The notes: a model not told the origin generated them from the sequence alone. Positions 1 to 7,720 are shown, numbered from the stretch's first letter. The stretch: DNA of 18,527 bases from Thermoplasmata archaeon (GCA_020351895.1 CP070672.1:2517293-2535819), one strand, 5' to 3'. Numbers and translations: made by a program.

Positions 1-261
1 ACAGAAATACCACTTTATGCCTCTGGAACCGGATGGAACATGGTGGGATATCCTTCAAAGGTTGACAAATCTGTTATGTATGCTTTTAAACAGCTTACAG
101 GTAAATATATCGCGGTTCAAAATTTTAATTCAACCGATAAAAACGATCCCTGGAAGCATTATCATGTTGACAAAACCAAAAACGATCTGGATACCCTAAA
201 AACGAGCAATGGCTTATGGGTTAGGGTCATTGAGGATTGCCAGTGGGTGGTGTTCAACTAG
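1..261 (+). CDS. C-terminal end of a secreted or surface protein (5' end outside window)
   Basis: The reading frame is open from the first base and ends at TAG 259-261, so only the last 86 residues are present. The fragment has the pattern GWNMVGYPS near its start and NGLWVRVIEDCQWVV at its end. This paired pattern (a GWN-x-VGYPS strand followed by a GYWV-x-V-x-ED-C-x-W strand) recurs, as I recall, in the C-terminal modules of large archaeal surface and secreted proteins, often after Ig-like or PKD repeats. No membrane anchor follows it, so the complete protein is probably released or held non-covalently. The enzymatic or binding role of the missing part cannot be judged. A T-rich stretch directly after the stop is a likely terminator. 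Confidence 0.7.
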   Translation, partial: TEIPLYASGTGWNMVGYPSKVDKSVMYAFKQLTGKYIAVQNFNSTDKNDPWKHYHVDKTKNDLDTLKTSNGLWVRVIEDCQWVVFN

Positions 262-295
262 TTTATTATATTTTATTTCTTTCTTTAAAATTCCA
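262..295 (+). terminator. T-rich archaeal-type terminator
   Basis: Directly after the stop codon of the first gene there are several T-runs (TTTATTATATTTTATTTC, then TTTCTTT) without a stem-loop. This is the oligo-T pattern of intrinsic termination in Archaea. The next promoter on the same strand begins about 85 nt further on. Confidence 0.5.
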
Positions 296-379
296 TGAAT
301 TTTAGTCAAATTGCTGGTAATGATGGGATACTGGCCTTAATATTCGAAAACTATCACATATATAACTTATATGGCAAGT

Positions 380-387
380 TTTATAAA
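380..387 (+). promoter_or_regulatory. TATA box for the Lys/Ala-rich protein gene
   Basis: The sequence TTTATAAA has its centre about 26 nt upstream of the GTG at 410. This is the usual TATA-to-start-of-transcription distance in Archaea, so the mRNA would start at or within a few bases of that GTG. No Shine-Dalgarno sequence lies between the box and the gene. Confidence 0.55.
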
Positions 388-409
388 TTAGAAAGACGTA
401 TGTCCTACT

Positions 410-712
410 GTGATAAATATGAGTGGAAAAGCTCAAGTAAAAGCCGCCAAGCAACATGCTAAAGACCAGGTTAGACAGGCCAAAGCCGTTCAGAAGGATG
501 CAAAAGCAACGGCAAAGGCCGCCAAAATCAGGGCCAAGGTCGCAAAAAAGAGGGGCGAAGCGGCAAAGCTGGAAGCTAAATTAAAGAAAATTCAGTCCGA
601 AGTACGCGAGCTTGAAATGAAGGCTAATCAACTGGATGGGCGTGGAACATCTGCTCCCCGAGGGACATCCCGAGGGGGTTATCCTGGATACGGCGGTCAG
701 GAACGCTATTAA
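410..712 (+). CDS. Lys/Ala-rich, low-complexity basic protein (histone H1-like composition)
   Basis: This is a 100-aa protein if it starts at GTG 410, or 97 aa from ATG 419. The TATA box at 380-387 puts the transcript start at about 410, so a leaderless start at GTG 410 or a start nine bases in at ATG 419 both fit. Residues 1-55 are almost only Lys, Ala, Arg, Gln and Val. Residues 55-75 look like a short amphipathic coiled coil (KLEAKLKKIQSEVRELEM). The tail is rich in Gly, Arg, Tyr and Pro. The composition resembles the tails of histone H1 and other nucleic-acid-coating proteins, so a nucleoid or RNA-associated role is possible. No catalytic motif is present and I do not recognise a named family. 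It has its own promoter, and a 108-nt gap separates it from the next gene. Confidence 0.7.
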   Translation: MINMSGKAQVKAAKQHAKDQVRQAKAVQKDAKATAKAAKIRAKVAKKRGEAAKLEAKLKKIQSEVRELEMKANQLDGRGTSAPRGTSRGGYPGYGGQERY

Positions 713-793
713 AAATTCAGTCCCGTAACTCCTTTCCCCTTCTATTCCTATTTTGCAATCCCCTATTCCGCAATACCTTAAAATCATCTAACT

Positions 794-801
794 TTTAAAT
801 A
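794..801 (+). promoter_or_regulatory. TATA box for the lipoprotein/membrane-protein pair
   Basis: TTTAAATA is centred about 26 nt upstream of the ATG at 824, which predicts a leaderless transcript starting at the start codon. A consensus-like AGGAGGTGAT at 816-825 runs into the start codon itself and is too close to serve as a ribosome binding site for it. Confidence 0.5.
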
Positions 802-823
802 CTACGAATACGATTAGGAGGTG

Positions 824-1249
824 ATGCATAGAAAATACCTCGGTTTGAGCATCATTCTTTTCCTGGCTTTCTTTTTAGGCTGCGTTGACGCTCCCAAATC
901 ACCTGTCTCTAAGATCCCCACCATTTTAATAGATCATATCGAGGAGACTGAGGAGACAAAGGTTTTTGTGCACGGAATAGAAAATCATCTTTTTTCGAAT
1001 ATCACCATCGAGATAAACGATGTCCGGGTAACAGAAAATTTCACTTATGAACTCCACGCGGCCTCGCATCTTCATAAATTCATGCTGAATGTTACTGTTT
1101 GGGAGGAGAAAAAAGAGTATGAATACAGGGGTAACTTCACCGTAATTGAGGATGACGACCAAAAAACCCTGGAAATTCAGGATATAAGACATGAAGATTC
1201 CATCAAAAGGTCGTTTCCATACACCATTATAATGGAGAGAAAAGAATGA
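824..1249 (+). CDS. Small lipoprotein, function unknown
   Basis: This is a 141-aa protein. Residues 1-20 form a lipoprotein signal: a basic N-terminus, a hydrophobic core (LGLSIILFLAFFLG) and a lipobox FFLGC with Cys20, so the mature protein is probably lipid-anchored on the outer face of the membrane. The mature part is acidic and has three N-glycosylation-type sequons (NIT, NFT, NVT). It looks mainly beta, compatible with one small Ig-like domain, but I recognise no family. ATG 824 is preferred over GTG 821 because the TATA box centre lies 26 nt upstream of it. The stop TGA overlaps the ATG of the next gene (ATGA at 1246-1249), so the two are translationally coupled. Confidence 0.72.
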   Translation: MHRKYLGLSIILFLAFFLGCVDAPKSPVSKIPTILIDHIEETEETKVFVHGIENHLFSNITIEINDVRVTENFTYELHAASHLHKFMLNVTVWEEKKEYEYRGNFTVIEDDDQKTLEIQDIRHEDSIKRSFPYTIIMERKE

Positions 1250-1605
1250 GACTCAAGGTTAAAACACCGTTTTCTTTCTTTTTGTGGATAATGTTGTTTA
1301 TCATCATAGCCCTATTCGTCTCCCTGCTTACCGGTATAATAGAGATCACCGATGTATTCGTGTATCTAATGGGTGCCATTGTGGGCTGGACTGCCCTGAT
1401 CATTTTGGCTCTAATCGGCGCAATTTTTATAGGCATGCTCTTAAGTCATAGGATCCTCTCAATAGGGGCATTTACACCCTTTGAAGAGGAGATGTTGAAA
1501 ATGAGGGAGGATATTAAATCCATCAATAAAAAGTTAGACTCCTTGATCAAACTTAATAATCCAGGGGATGAGGAAGAAAAAAGCAGGGAGGATAAGGAGG
1601 ACTAA
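1246..1605 (+). CDS. Two-helix membrane protein with cytoplasmic coiled coil, function unknown
   Basis: This is a 119-aa protein starting inside the stop codon of the lipoprotein gene (ATGA overlap), so the two are probably made together and may act together. Two membrane helices are predicted at about residues 10-31 and 38-66. They are followed by an amphipathic coiled-coil stretch (about 79-103) and a highly charged Asp/Glu/Lys tail. This is the layout of small membrane scaffold or LapA-like proteins, but there is no catalytic motif and I assign no function. Its stop (TAA 1603-1605) overlaps by four bases the stop of the Cas4-like gene on the opposite strand, so the two transcription units converge with no gap. 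Confidence 0.7.
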   Translation: MRLKVKTPFSFFLWIMLFIIIALFVSLLTGIIEITDVFVYLMGAIVGWTALIILALIGAIFIGMLLSHRILSIGAFTPFEEEMLKMREDIKSINKKLDSLIKLNNPGDEEEKSREDKED

Positions 1606-3278
1606 GCCAATTTCTCGGGACACATATTTCTCCTGGAGCATCCCTTACATTTATTTAGACGATTGTGGTTCCTATGAGCCTCTTTCGTTCTAATTATTTC
1701 CCTCATATCCTTGAGTTTTGAGATGAGGATATTTTTTAGTTCGGGTGTATATTCGATTTCATGGGGAACATCCGAATATTTTATTATGCCATAGGGTGGT
1801 GTTTGCCCGTATTTTTCCTCCAATAGTAAACAATAGGCAGCCAGTTGTAGTATATGTGAGAATAGTGGTCCTTTCGGCACGCGACCTGTCTTGACCTCAA
1901 CCGGCACGTATTTTCCATCTCTTTTGAGAATATAATCAGGTCTGCCTCTAAGACCATGCTTTTCGGAAACCAACATCTCAGTGGTTTCATCCAGTGCATC
2001 CACATATTCGATGGTGCCCTTATCTATCCCATGCTCCTCCCTTAACCTCTTCGCGACCCAGGAGTATCGGAGAACCATGAATAGGAAGAAAAAAGCCCCA
2101 ATTAACCAGAGCAGGGCCACGATCTCAAATATATGGGCTATCAGGGCTCCGTAGAGCTCCCTTAGGTTCTGTGAAAAATTCATTATTATTGCGTTCAGTG
2201 CCAAAATCATGGCTATTGCCGCAAACCAAATCACACCCCGTTCGTAATCCAGGGATTCATAATCTATATCGATGGTGAGTCCGACTTTATTTGCCAATTT
2301 GCTCCTTATAGTTTCTGCCTCTTTCAGTTGAGAATCGAAAAGGAGCCTCGATCTCATGTTCATCCTCAAAGCCCTATAGAGGAATATGAAACCCCCATAT
2401 AACCACAAGACTGCTATGATGAGGAATATTCTGCCTATATCCGTATTTGGGTTCTGGAATATGGCTAGGCTGTTTGAAGCGAAGATGGTTGCCACCACAG
2501 CGAATAAAATCACTGAAACTTCGGAACCTGTAAAGGCATTTAAACCCCGTCCCCTTGGAACTTTTTTCCCCTCTTCTTTTAAATTCAGTTCTTTTTTTGC
2601 TGAGATATAAAAGAAGAACGAGCTTCCGAAAAGCCATATTAAAGAGAGTATCAAAAATGTGATGCTGAGAAATTGGGAGTGAAATTCTCCCAGACTGAAT
2701 AGGATTATAAAACCGTGAAGGGCCAAGATTGCACTGACAATAAAGAAAAGCAGTGTGGTCCATTTTGCCTCTGAAAACCTCTTCTTCCAGTCTACCTCCG
2801 GTCTTAAGGAGCCAACGGCTTTGTCATTATCGGATACCGCATCAACAGCCTGGGGCCTGTCCCGAAGGAGCCTACTCTTCCTTTCCATCTTTACGCCGAT
2901 ATAAAAGAATATGACCGCTACAATCACCCACAACATGGCAATGGCAGAAAGCAGCATCATTATGGCCTGACCTTGTGAGGAGGGGGCGGCAATTGAGTAT
3001 ATTACAGCAGCACCATTAATGCCTATAACGATTGATATCAAGGAGAACCATAAAACACTTCGTTCGGATTCCTGGCTTACTTTTTCCTTGACCTTGATCT
3101 TTTTTACATCTTTACCTATCTTGGCATGGTCCCTTGTACCTTTTTTCAGTTCCTCTTTGTCCTCCATGGCTTTCTGTTCTGACAGCCACCAGCTTAAAGG
3201 GCAGTATCCATATTTCTCCACATCGCTTACAGATACGGTTTTATTTTGTTCAGTTGCGGTCATTATGAGCTTAATCAT
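1602..3278 (-). CDS. Cas4-like Fe-S PD-(D/E)XK nuclease with eight membrane helices inserted in the fold
   Basis: This 558-aa protein is much longer than a usual Cas4 (roughly 180-220 aa). The Cas4/RecB-type signature is complete but split. The N-terminal part has Cys26 in YCPLSWW and His51 in KGTRDH. The C-terminal part has GRPDYI (Asp448), VEVKTG (Glu461, Lys463), QLAAYCLLLEE (Gln478, Tyr482) and a final cluster with Cys544, Cys547 and Cys553. These give the catalytic H, D, E-x-K and Q-x3-Y residues and the four cysteines that bind a 4Fe-4S cluster in Cas4. Between them, at about residues 74-404, lie four hydrophobic hairpins (74-96/104-128, 174-196/201-226, 254-274/281-302, 349-368/376-404). 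An active, membrane-tethered DNA exonuclease or endonuclease is the inference. The start is supported by AAGGAG six bases upstream of ATG 3278. That ATG overlaps the stop of the 1447-aa gene (ATGA), so the two are coupled. No CRISPR array or other cas gene lies in the window. Confidence 0.85.
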   Translation of the reverse strand: MIKLIMTATEQNKTVSVSDVEKYGYCPLSWWLSEQKAMEDKEELKKGTRDHAKIGKDVKKIKVKEKVSQESERSVLWFSLISIVIGINGAAVIYSIAAPSSQGQAIMMLLSAIAMLWVIVAVIFFYIGVKMERKSRLLRDRPQAVDAVSDNDKAVGSLRPEVDWKKRFSEAKWTTLLFFIVSAILALHGFIILFSLGEFHSQFLSITFLILSLIWLFGSSFFFYISAKKELNLKEEGKKVPRGRGLNAFTGSEVSVILFAVVATIFASNSLAIFQNPNTDIGRIFLIIAVLWLYGGFIFLYRALRMNMRSRLLFDSQLKEAETIRSKLANKVGLTIDIDYESLDYERGVIWFAAIAMILALNAIIMNFSQNLRELYGALIAHIFEIVALLWLIGAFFFLFMVLRYSWVAKRLREEHGIDKGTIEYVDALDETTEMLVSEKHGLRGRPDYILKRDGKYVPVEVKTGRVPKGPLFSHILQLAAYCLLLEEKYGQTPPYGIIKYSDVPHEIEYTPELKNILISKLKDMREIIRTKEAHRNHNRLNKCKGCSRRNMCPEKLA

Positions 3279-6200
3279 GAGTTTCTCCTTTTAAATAATT
3301 TTGCCTTCTCATTGAAGCTCCTTTTGGACCAATAGAAAATCGAGATTAAAAATATGCCTAACATGGGAATGATAATGTCATTGAATTCGGGTATTATGTT
3401 CGGGTTCCCCTTTGTGGGAATCGTGACCCACCAACTTCCAGTTGCATCTGGATATCTTCCCCAGCCATAACTTGGGGGAACGTCGTTTAAGAATGTAGCA
3501 TCCAGTGTAAAATTATTTTCATTGGTCAATACCACGGTGTCGTTATGAGTTATGTTGCCGATATCGAAGGTTAAAAATTCTCCCTTCTGTATCTTTGTAT
3601 TTGCGGGGATCACATAGGTTCCTCCACTCCAGATAATCCTCCATCCACCGAGCTCCATCATTTTATCGCCCTTGTTGTAAAGCTCGACCCAACCGCTGGC
3701 ATTTGGATAAACCTCGTTGATAACCACATCTGCATACGGCAGAGGAAGTGCAGGTTGATTAGGAGCTCCCTTTGTTGGTGTTGTATAAAGCCAGGCCTCC
3801 ACACCATCTGGATATCTTCCCCAACCCTGCCCTATAGGTACACTGGTGAATCTTGTTGCATCCTGCTCTTTATTTTTATCATCATATAAAGTAAAAACTT
3901 CTGATTGGTTGATATTTCCCAAATCAAATGTAAGAAACTCTCCTGGGGAAATCATGGTACCAGAGGGTATAGTAAAGGAACTATTGTCCCACATTATCAC
4001 CCAACCGCTTATGTCAATTTGTGTTTTACCTCTATTGTAGAGTTCTATCCAGCCATTGGCATCAGGAAAAATCTCGTTTATCACCACCTTGGCACTGGGG
4101 CTCGCCCTGGTTGCCCTATTACCCCTGGTTCCAGTGATTCCCGTATCGGACATATCATAACAATCTCTCCAATCCGTGGTGAAGAACCAGACTTTGAAGG
4201 AGCTGTCATGTTCTATTCCAATTGCCTGAAAGTTTATCTGTGTCTCCAAGGCTTTCGTGTCTATTTCCGCGGCGACTTCCCGCATTAACTCCCATTTCCA
4301 ATTCTGTGAATTTGAAGAGTCGAATTTGTTGAGATATTTTCCTGTAACAAGATTGTCTTTTCCGGAGATGTTGAGCATGAAATCTGCGCCAATAAATTGA
4401 TTGACTCCATAACCTGTGGATGCGTTGTTGTCAGAATCGATGAAGATGTAGGCCACATCTTCGCCAGTGATTTCAGGCAACCTCGCTGGGGAAGAAGGAG
4501 GACCGATATATTTCATTATTCCATTGTCAGGCTGCACAAGCAGGGTATCGTTTCCCTGGGGCCAATCTATGATACCATCGTTGTCGTCATCCGTGTCCGA
4601 ATTATCATGAATTCCATCGTTGTCAAAGTCATGCACAAACCCTGGCTCATCAATATCCAGAATGCCATCTCCGTCACTATCTTTGAACTCGGGAGGAGGA
4701 TAATAGACGGGGCGAGATGCATTCCAGGGAACGGAAACTCCCCCCATCATCGTACCACTCACATCCAAATAGAAGGATAAGGTATCAGAATCATGCTGGG
4801 TATTGTATCGTAGGATATCTATATTCGGATTATGGACTCTGTCTGTGCCCAGCTTCACATCCTCATAGGTATCACTTCTTAGAAGGCTAGTATTCCAGTC
4901 TCCGAAGGCACCATCTATTGTAATATTATCGTTAATGTCACCTATATAGCTGTTGGTTAGACTCAAGGGATTAAGGGTTAAAATACCTGGCTCGAAAACA
5001 ACATCCTTGATCTCTGCGATTCTTAATCCAATAGTTTCACCGTCGGATGCGTATTCTGATATATTGCAGGTGATGAATAAAGTCGTTCTTTCATTTTCTT
5101 GAAGCTTCAATGCCAAAGGTATATTTACCTTGCCCGAAGTAAATCCGCTTCTCACCCTGATTATCTCCGCGTCCTCATCCGTTTCAAATACACTGTTATG
5201 GTTACTATCTAAATAAATGCCAAGTGCGTCGATATCAGTGTTTGTAGCGGTACCAGTTCGAGTTAGGTTCATGGATGAAACTGTGATATCATTTCCAAGA
5301 GGGGTAATTTCCAATTTCAACATTGGTTGAATATTTGCTCCCCTGGGAATGATCTGGGGAGCCATGCTGTTCTGGTTGATTATAAGTGCGCCTTTGATTT
5401 GGCTCACTATGGCATCGGATATATCCTCGTTACCCGCCGTATCTCTCGCACTGAAAACCGTTTTAATAGGCTTATGAGGATGCTTGTTCAACAGATCGAG
5501 CCATAACTTTATTTCCATTTGATTTTTTCCTATGGCCGCGGATAGATCGTGGAATCTCTCAAAGCCGCTTATGTCCAAGGGAGAGAATGATGCATTGAAT
5601 TCGCTAAAACTGCTGGTAAAAATGCTGTTATTCCAGCCAACAACTCCTATCAACTTATCGGCTCCAATGGAGGCTATCCGATACCCTGTTTGGATGTTAT
5701 CATCATCATCTATGAAGATATGAACAGAATCAAGACCAAAAATGCCATTGAGCATGGTTCCATTCACTTTGAGATAAAAGGAAATCTCTCCCTTTTTGTG
5801 AACACTAACCTTGATTGTATCTATGTTAACATCCTGATTTTGAGATTGATCCGAAAGGGAATCTGAATAACCGGGTATTTCCCTCCATTCACCGAAAACA
5901 CCATCAATTTCCTTTACAATTGGGGGTCCTTGGGTCATGACAATTAGATAGGGCGATAGAGCCAACAACAGTATCACGGCGGGTACAATGAACAATTTCC
6001 ATTTTTCTTTCTTTCCTTTTAAAAATGCCTGCCTTCCACCCAATCCATTTGTTATTCCGTTACCGTTGGTGATACCATTTGTAAGACCGGCTTTTAGGGC
6101 GCGAAGGCCGTTTGTAAGTCCGTTTGTAAGTCCGTTTGTAAGGCCATTTGTGAGGCCGTTTGTAAGTCCGTTTGTCAATCCCAGCTTGGATTTCCTCAAT

Positions 6201-7618
6201 CCATTGGTAAGACCATTTGTAAGACCGTTTGTAAGTCCGTTTGTCAATCCTTGTTTGTCTCTTTTTAATCCGTTGGTCAAACCATAAGTCATACCCTCAT
6301 CTTTAATCCGAGGTAGAGAGTCCACTTTTAGATCTTCTGGCTCCTCTTCTTCAGTTTCTGCCGCTTCTTGGATTTCAAGTTCCTTGTATTCGCTCAGCTT
6401 TTCCCATCGACTTCGAAAATCCTTTGAAAGGCCCTTTGCCAATGATGGCTCTTCGGAAATATCCGTCTTTGTCAGGCCTATTCCGCAGTTGTAGCATTCA
6501 ATATCGCCTATTAAGACTGGCACACCACACTCGGGACATAGAGGGAATTTCTCCTCAGGCTCCAAAGTTACCTCTTTTTCAAGATATTCAAAGTCTTCCT
6601 TGACCTTTGATCCGCACACTTCACAGGTTTTCGGAAGTTTGGAGGAGAATGCACCGCAAACGCCACAGATGTAAATTCCTGCTATCTCCTCAAACTCTTT
6701 CTCTTCCATCTCATGCCAGGGCACTCCTAATTCCTTAACGATTAGATTCGGAACCCTACCAAAGCTTGAAGCAGCCTCTCCGAATCTACCAAGTTTTGAA
6801 AGGGAGGCAGCCTTTGCATTCCAGGCATAAGTGTGATTTGGTGCCAAAGATAAGATCTTGTTGAAACATTCAATAGCCTTTTCATGCTCATTTAAGTCCG
6901 AAAGAATCACACCCTTGGAGTACAACAAATCCAAATCATTGGGCTTGTTTTTCAATTCCACACAAATACCAACCAAAAGGCCCGCCTTTTTACTGTCCTT
7001 CTCAAATAGTTTACTGATGCTGATATCTTCCGCAATGGCTTTTATGGGTTCTTCAATAAAGTCCCCGAAAATCAATCCACATATCTCGCATCTTCTGCTT
7101 CCCATTCTGAGAAAGGCTCCGCACTCGGGGCAATCAAAAAGATCATGTGATTTTTCACCCAACCAAAAACCTAATGGAGGTTTTTTCTTTCGTGGAATGG
7201 ATTCCCTTTCAGCCCCCAAGCCCAGCATTCCTTTTAAGATGTTCAGCTCATCATCTTTTACTTCATGAGCCAGATCAACTATTTTCTCGGATTCTTCCCC
7301 TTGTTCCTCTTCGTATTCCCCCTCAATGGACATACCGCAAATATCACAGCTCTTTGCGGAGGTGGCCACGAATGCCCCGCAATTCGTACAGATGAAGATA
7401 TCGGCCTGGGTCTTATCAGATTTTTGCTCTTCCTTCTTAGAAATACTAAGGATCTTTTCCGCGGTTTTCCTACCTATGCCCTTAATTGCAATGAGCTCTT
7501 CTATGGATGCGTTTTGAATTTTCTGAATATCATCATAGCCAGCATCGTAAAGCCTTTCAGCCACTTTTAAACCGATGCCATGGGTCTTAAGAAACAGTTT
7601 TAGAAGGTCTTTCTCCAT
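3275..7618 (-). CDS. Giant transmembrane protein: HhH, four zinc ribbons, TPR-like, GLTNG repeats, CBM9-like, TSP3 and two lamin-tail domains
   Basis: This protein has 1447 aa. The inner part holds a helix-hairpin-helix module (about 5-60, with HGIG and KGIG hairpins) and four CxxC-CxxC zinc ribbons (Cys77/80/91/94, 163/166/177/180, 318/321/332/335, 361/364/375/378). A TPR-like stretch (about 228-290) lies between the second and third ribbons, and GLTNG tetrapeptide repeats (446-526) with basic breaks follow. The first membrane helix is at about 541-562. The outer part holds a CBM9-like beta domain (IDGVFGEW, 571 onward), a beta domain (about 740-885), a second CBM9-like domain (IDGAFGDW, 901 onward) split by a calcium-type DSDGDG repeat insert (about 978-1018), and two lamin-tail domains (VVINEIFP 1178 onward, VVINEVYP 1298 onward). 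The end is IPEF (1408-1411), a second helix and a basic tail. Many N-x-S/T sequons support an outside location. The start has GAGGGG five bases upstream. Gene 9421-14379 is its paralogue and the Cas4-like gene is coupled to its end. The function is unknown. Confidence 0.85.
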   Translation of the reverse strand: MEKDLLKLFLKTHGIGLKVAERLYDAGYDDIQKIQNASIEELIAIKGIGRKTAEKILSISKKEEQKSDKTQADIFICTNCGAFVATSAKSCDICGMSIEGEYEEEQGEESEKIVDLAHEVKDDELNILKGMLGLGAERESIPRKKKPPLGFWLGEKSHDLFDCPECGAFLRMGSRRCEICGLIFGDFIEEPIKAIAEDISISKLFEKDSKKAGLLVGICVELKNKPNDLDLLYSKGVILSDLNEHEKAIECFNKILSLAPNHTYAWNAKAASLSKLGRFGEAASSFGRVPNLIVKELGVPWHEMEEKEFEEIAGIYICGVCGAFSSKLPKTCEVCGSKVKEDFEYLEKEVTLEPEEKFPLCPECGVPVLIGDIECYNCGIGLTKTDISEEPSLAKGLSKDFRSRWEKLSEYKELEIQEAAETEEEEPEDLKVDSLPRIKDEGMTYGLTNGLKRDKQGLTNGLTNGLTNGLTNGLRKSKLGLTNGLTNGLTNGLTNGLTNGLTNGLRALKAGLTNGITNGNGITNGLGGRQAFLKGKKEKWKLFIVPAVILLLALSPYLIVMTQGPPIVKEIDGVFGEWREIPGYSDSLSDQSQNQDVNIDTIKVSVHKKGEISFYLKVNGTMLNGIFGLDSVHIFIDDDDNIQTGYRIASIGADKLIGVVGWNNSIFTSSFSEFNASFSPLDISGFERFHDLSAAIGKNQMEIKLWLDLLNKHPHKPIKTVFSARDTAGNEDISDAIVSQIKGALIINQNSMAPQIIPRGANIQPMLKLEITPLGNDITVSSMNLTRTGTATNTDIDALGIYLDSNHNSVFETDEDAEIIRVRSGFTSGKVNIPLALKLQENERTTLFITCNISEYASDGETIGLRIAEIKDVVFEPGILTLNPLSLTNSYIGDINDNITIDGAFGDWNTSLLRSDTYEDVKLGTDRVHNPNIDILRYNTQHDSDTLSFYLDVSGTMMGGVSVPWNASRPVYYPPPEFKDSDGDGILDIDEPGFVHDFDNDGIHDNSDTDDDNDGIIDWPQGNDTLLVQPDNGIMKYIGPPSSPARLPEITGEDVAYIFIDSDNNASTGYGVNQFIGADFMLNISGKDNLVTGKYLNKFDSSNSQNWKWELMREVAAEIDTKALETQINFQAIGIEHDSSFKVWFFTTDWRDCYDMSDTGITGTRGNRATRASPSAKVVINEIFPDANGWIELYNRGKTQIDISGWVIMWDNSSFTIPSGTMISPGEFLTFDLGNINQSEVFTLYDDKNKEQDATRFTSVPIGQGWGRYPDGVEAWLYTTPTKGAPNQPALPLPYADVVINEVYPNASGWVELYNKGDKMMELGGWRIIWSGGTYVIPANTKIQKGEFLTFDIGNITHNDTVVLTNENNFTLDATFLNDVPPSYGWGRYPDATGSWWVTIPTKGNPNIIPEFNDIIIPMLGIFLISIFYWSKRSFNEKAKLFKRRNS
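6041..6283 (-). repeat. GLTNG repeat tract (12-nt period) in the 1447-aa protein
   Basis: The tetrapeptide Leu-Thr-Asn-Gly (in places Ile-Thr-Asn-Gly) recurs in blocks of one, four, six and three copies, separated by short basic breaks (KRDKQ, RKSK, RALKA). At the DNA level the unit is about CTTACAAACGGA, period 12 nt. The tract ends about 15 residues before the first membrane helix, on the predicted inner side. Slippage or recombination could change its length. Confidence 0.9.
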
Positions 7619-7664
7619 TTGGGCCCCTCATCACCTGTGTATTATTAATTAGTGAAAAAATAAG

Positions 7665-7674
7665 TTATATAATT
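7665..7674 (-). promoter_or_regulatory. TATA box for the 1447-aa protein gene
   Basis: Read on the minus strand this is AATTATATAA. A transcript starting about 26 nt downstream (near 7643) would have a leader of about 24 nt that contains the GGTGAT and GAGGGG Shine-Dalgarno-like sequences before ATG 7618. A second AT-rich stretch (TATATTTAAATT, about 7709-7720) next to the palindrome is an alternative. Confidence 0.4.
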
Positions 7675-7720
7675 TGTAGCAACTATATGTACATTAATAA
7701 AGTAATAATTTAAATATATG

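Noticed and set aside
6041..6283. Regularly spaced short DNA repeats near a Cas4-like gene, as a possible CRISPR array
   Set aside because: The 12-nt repeats are contiguous, in frame and encode LTNG within an open protein; there are no unique spacers of 30-40 bp. No cas1, cas2 or other cas gene is present.
5988..6287. Plus-strand open frame reading VRPFVSPF repeats (and similar at 12545-13036)
   Set aside because: It is the antisense shadow of the GLTNG tracts. It has no ribosome binding site and does not extend beyond the repeat composition.
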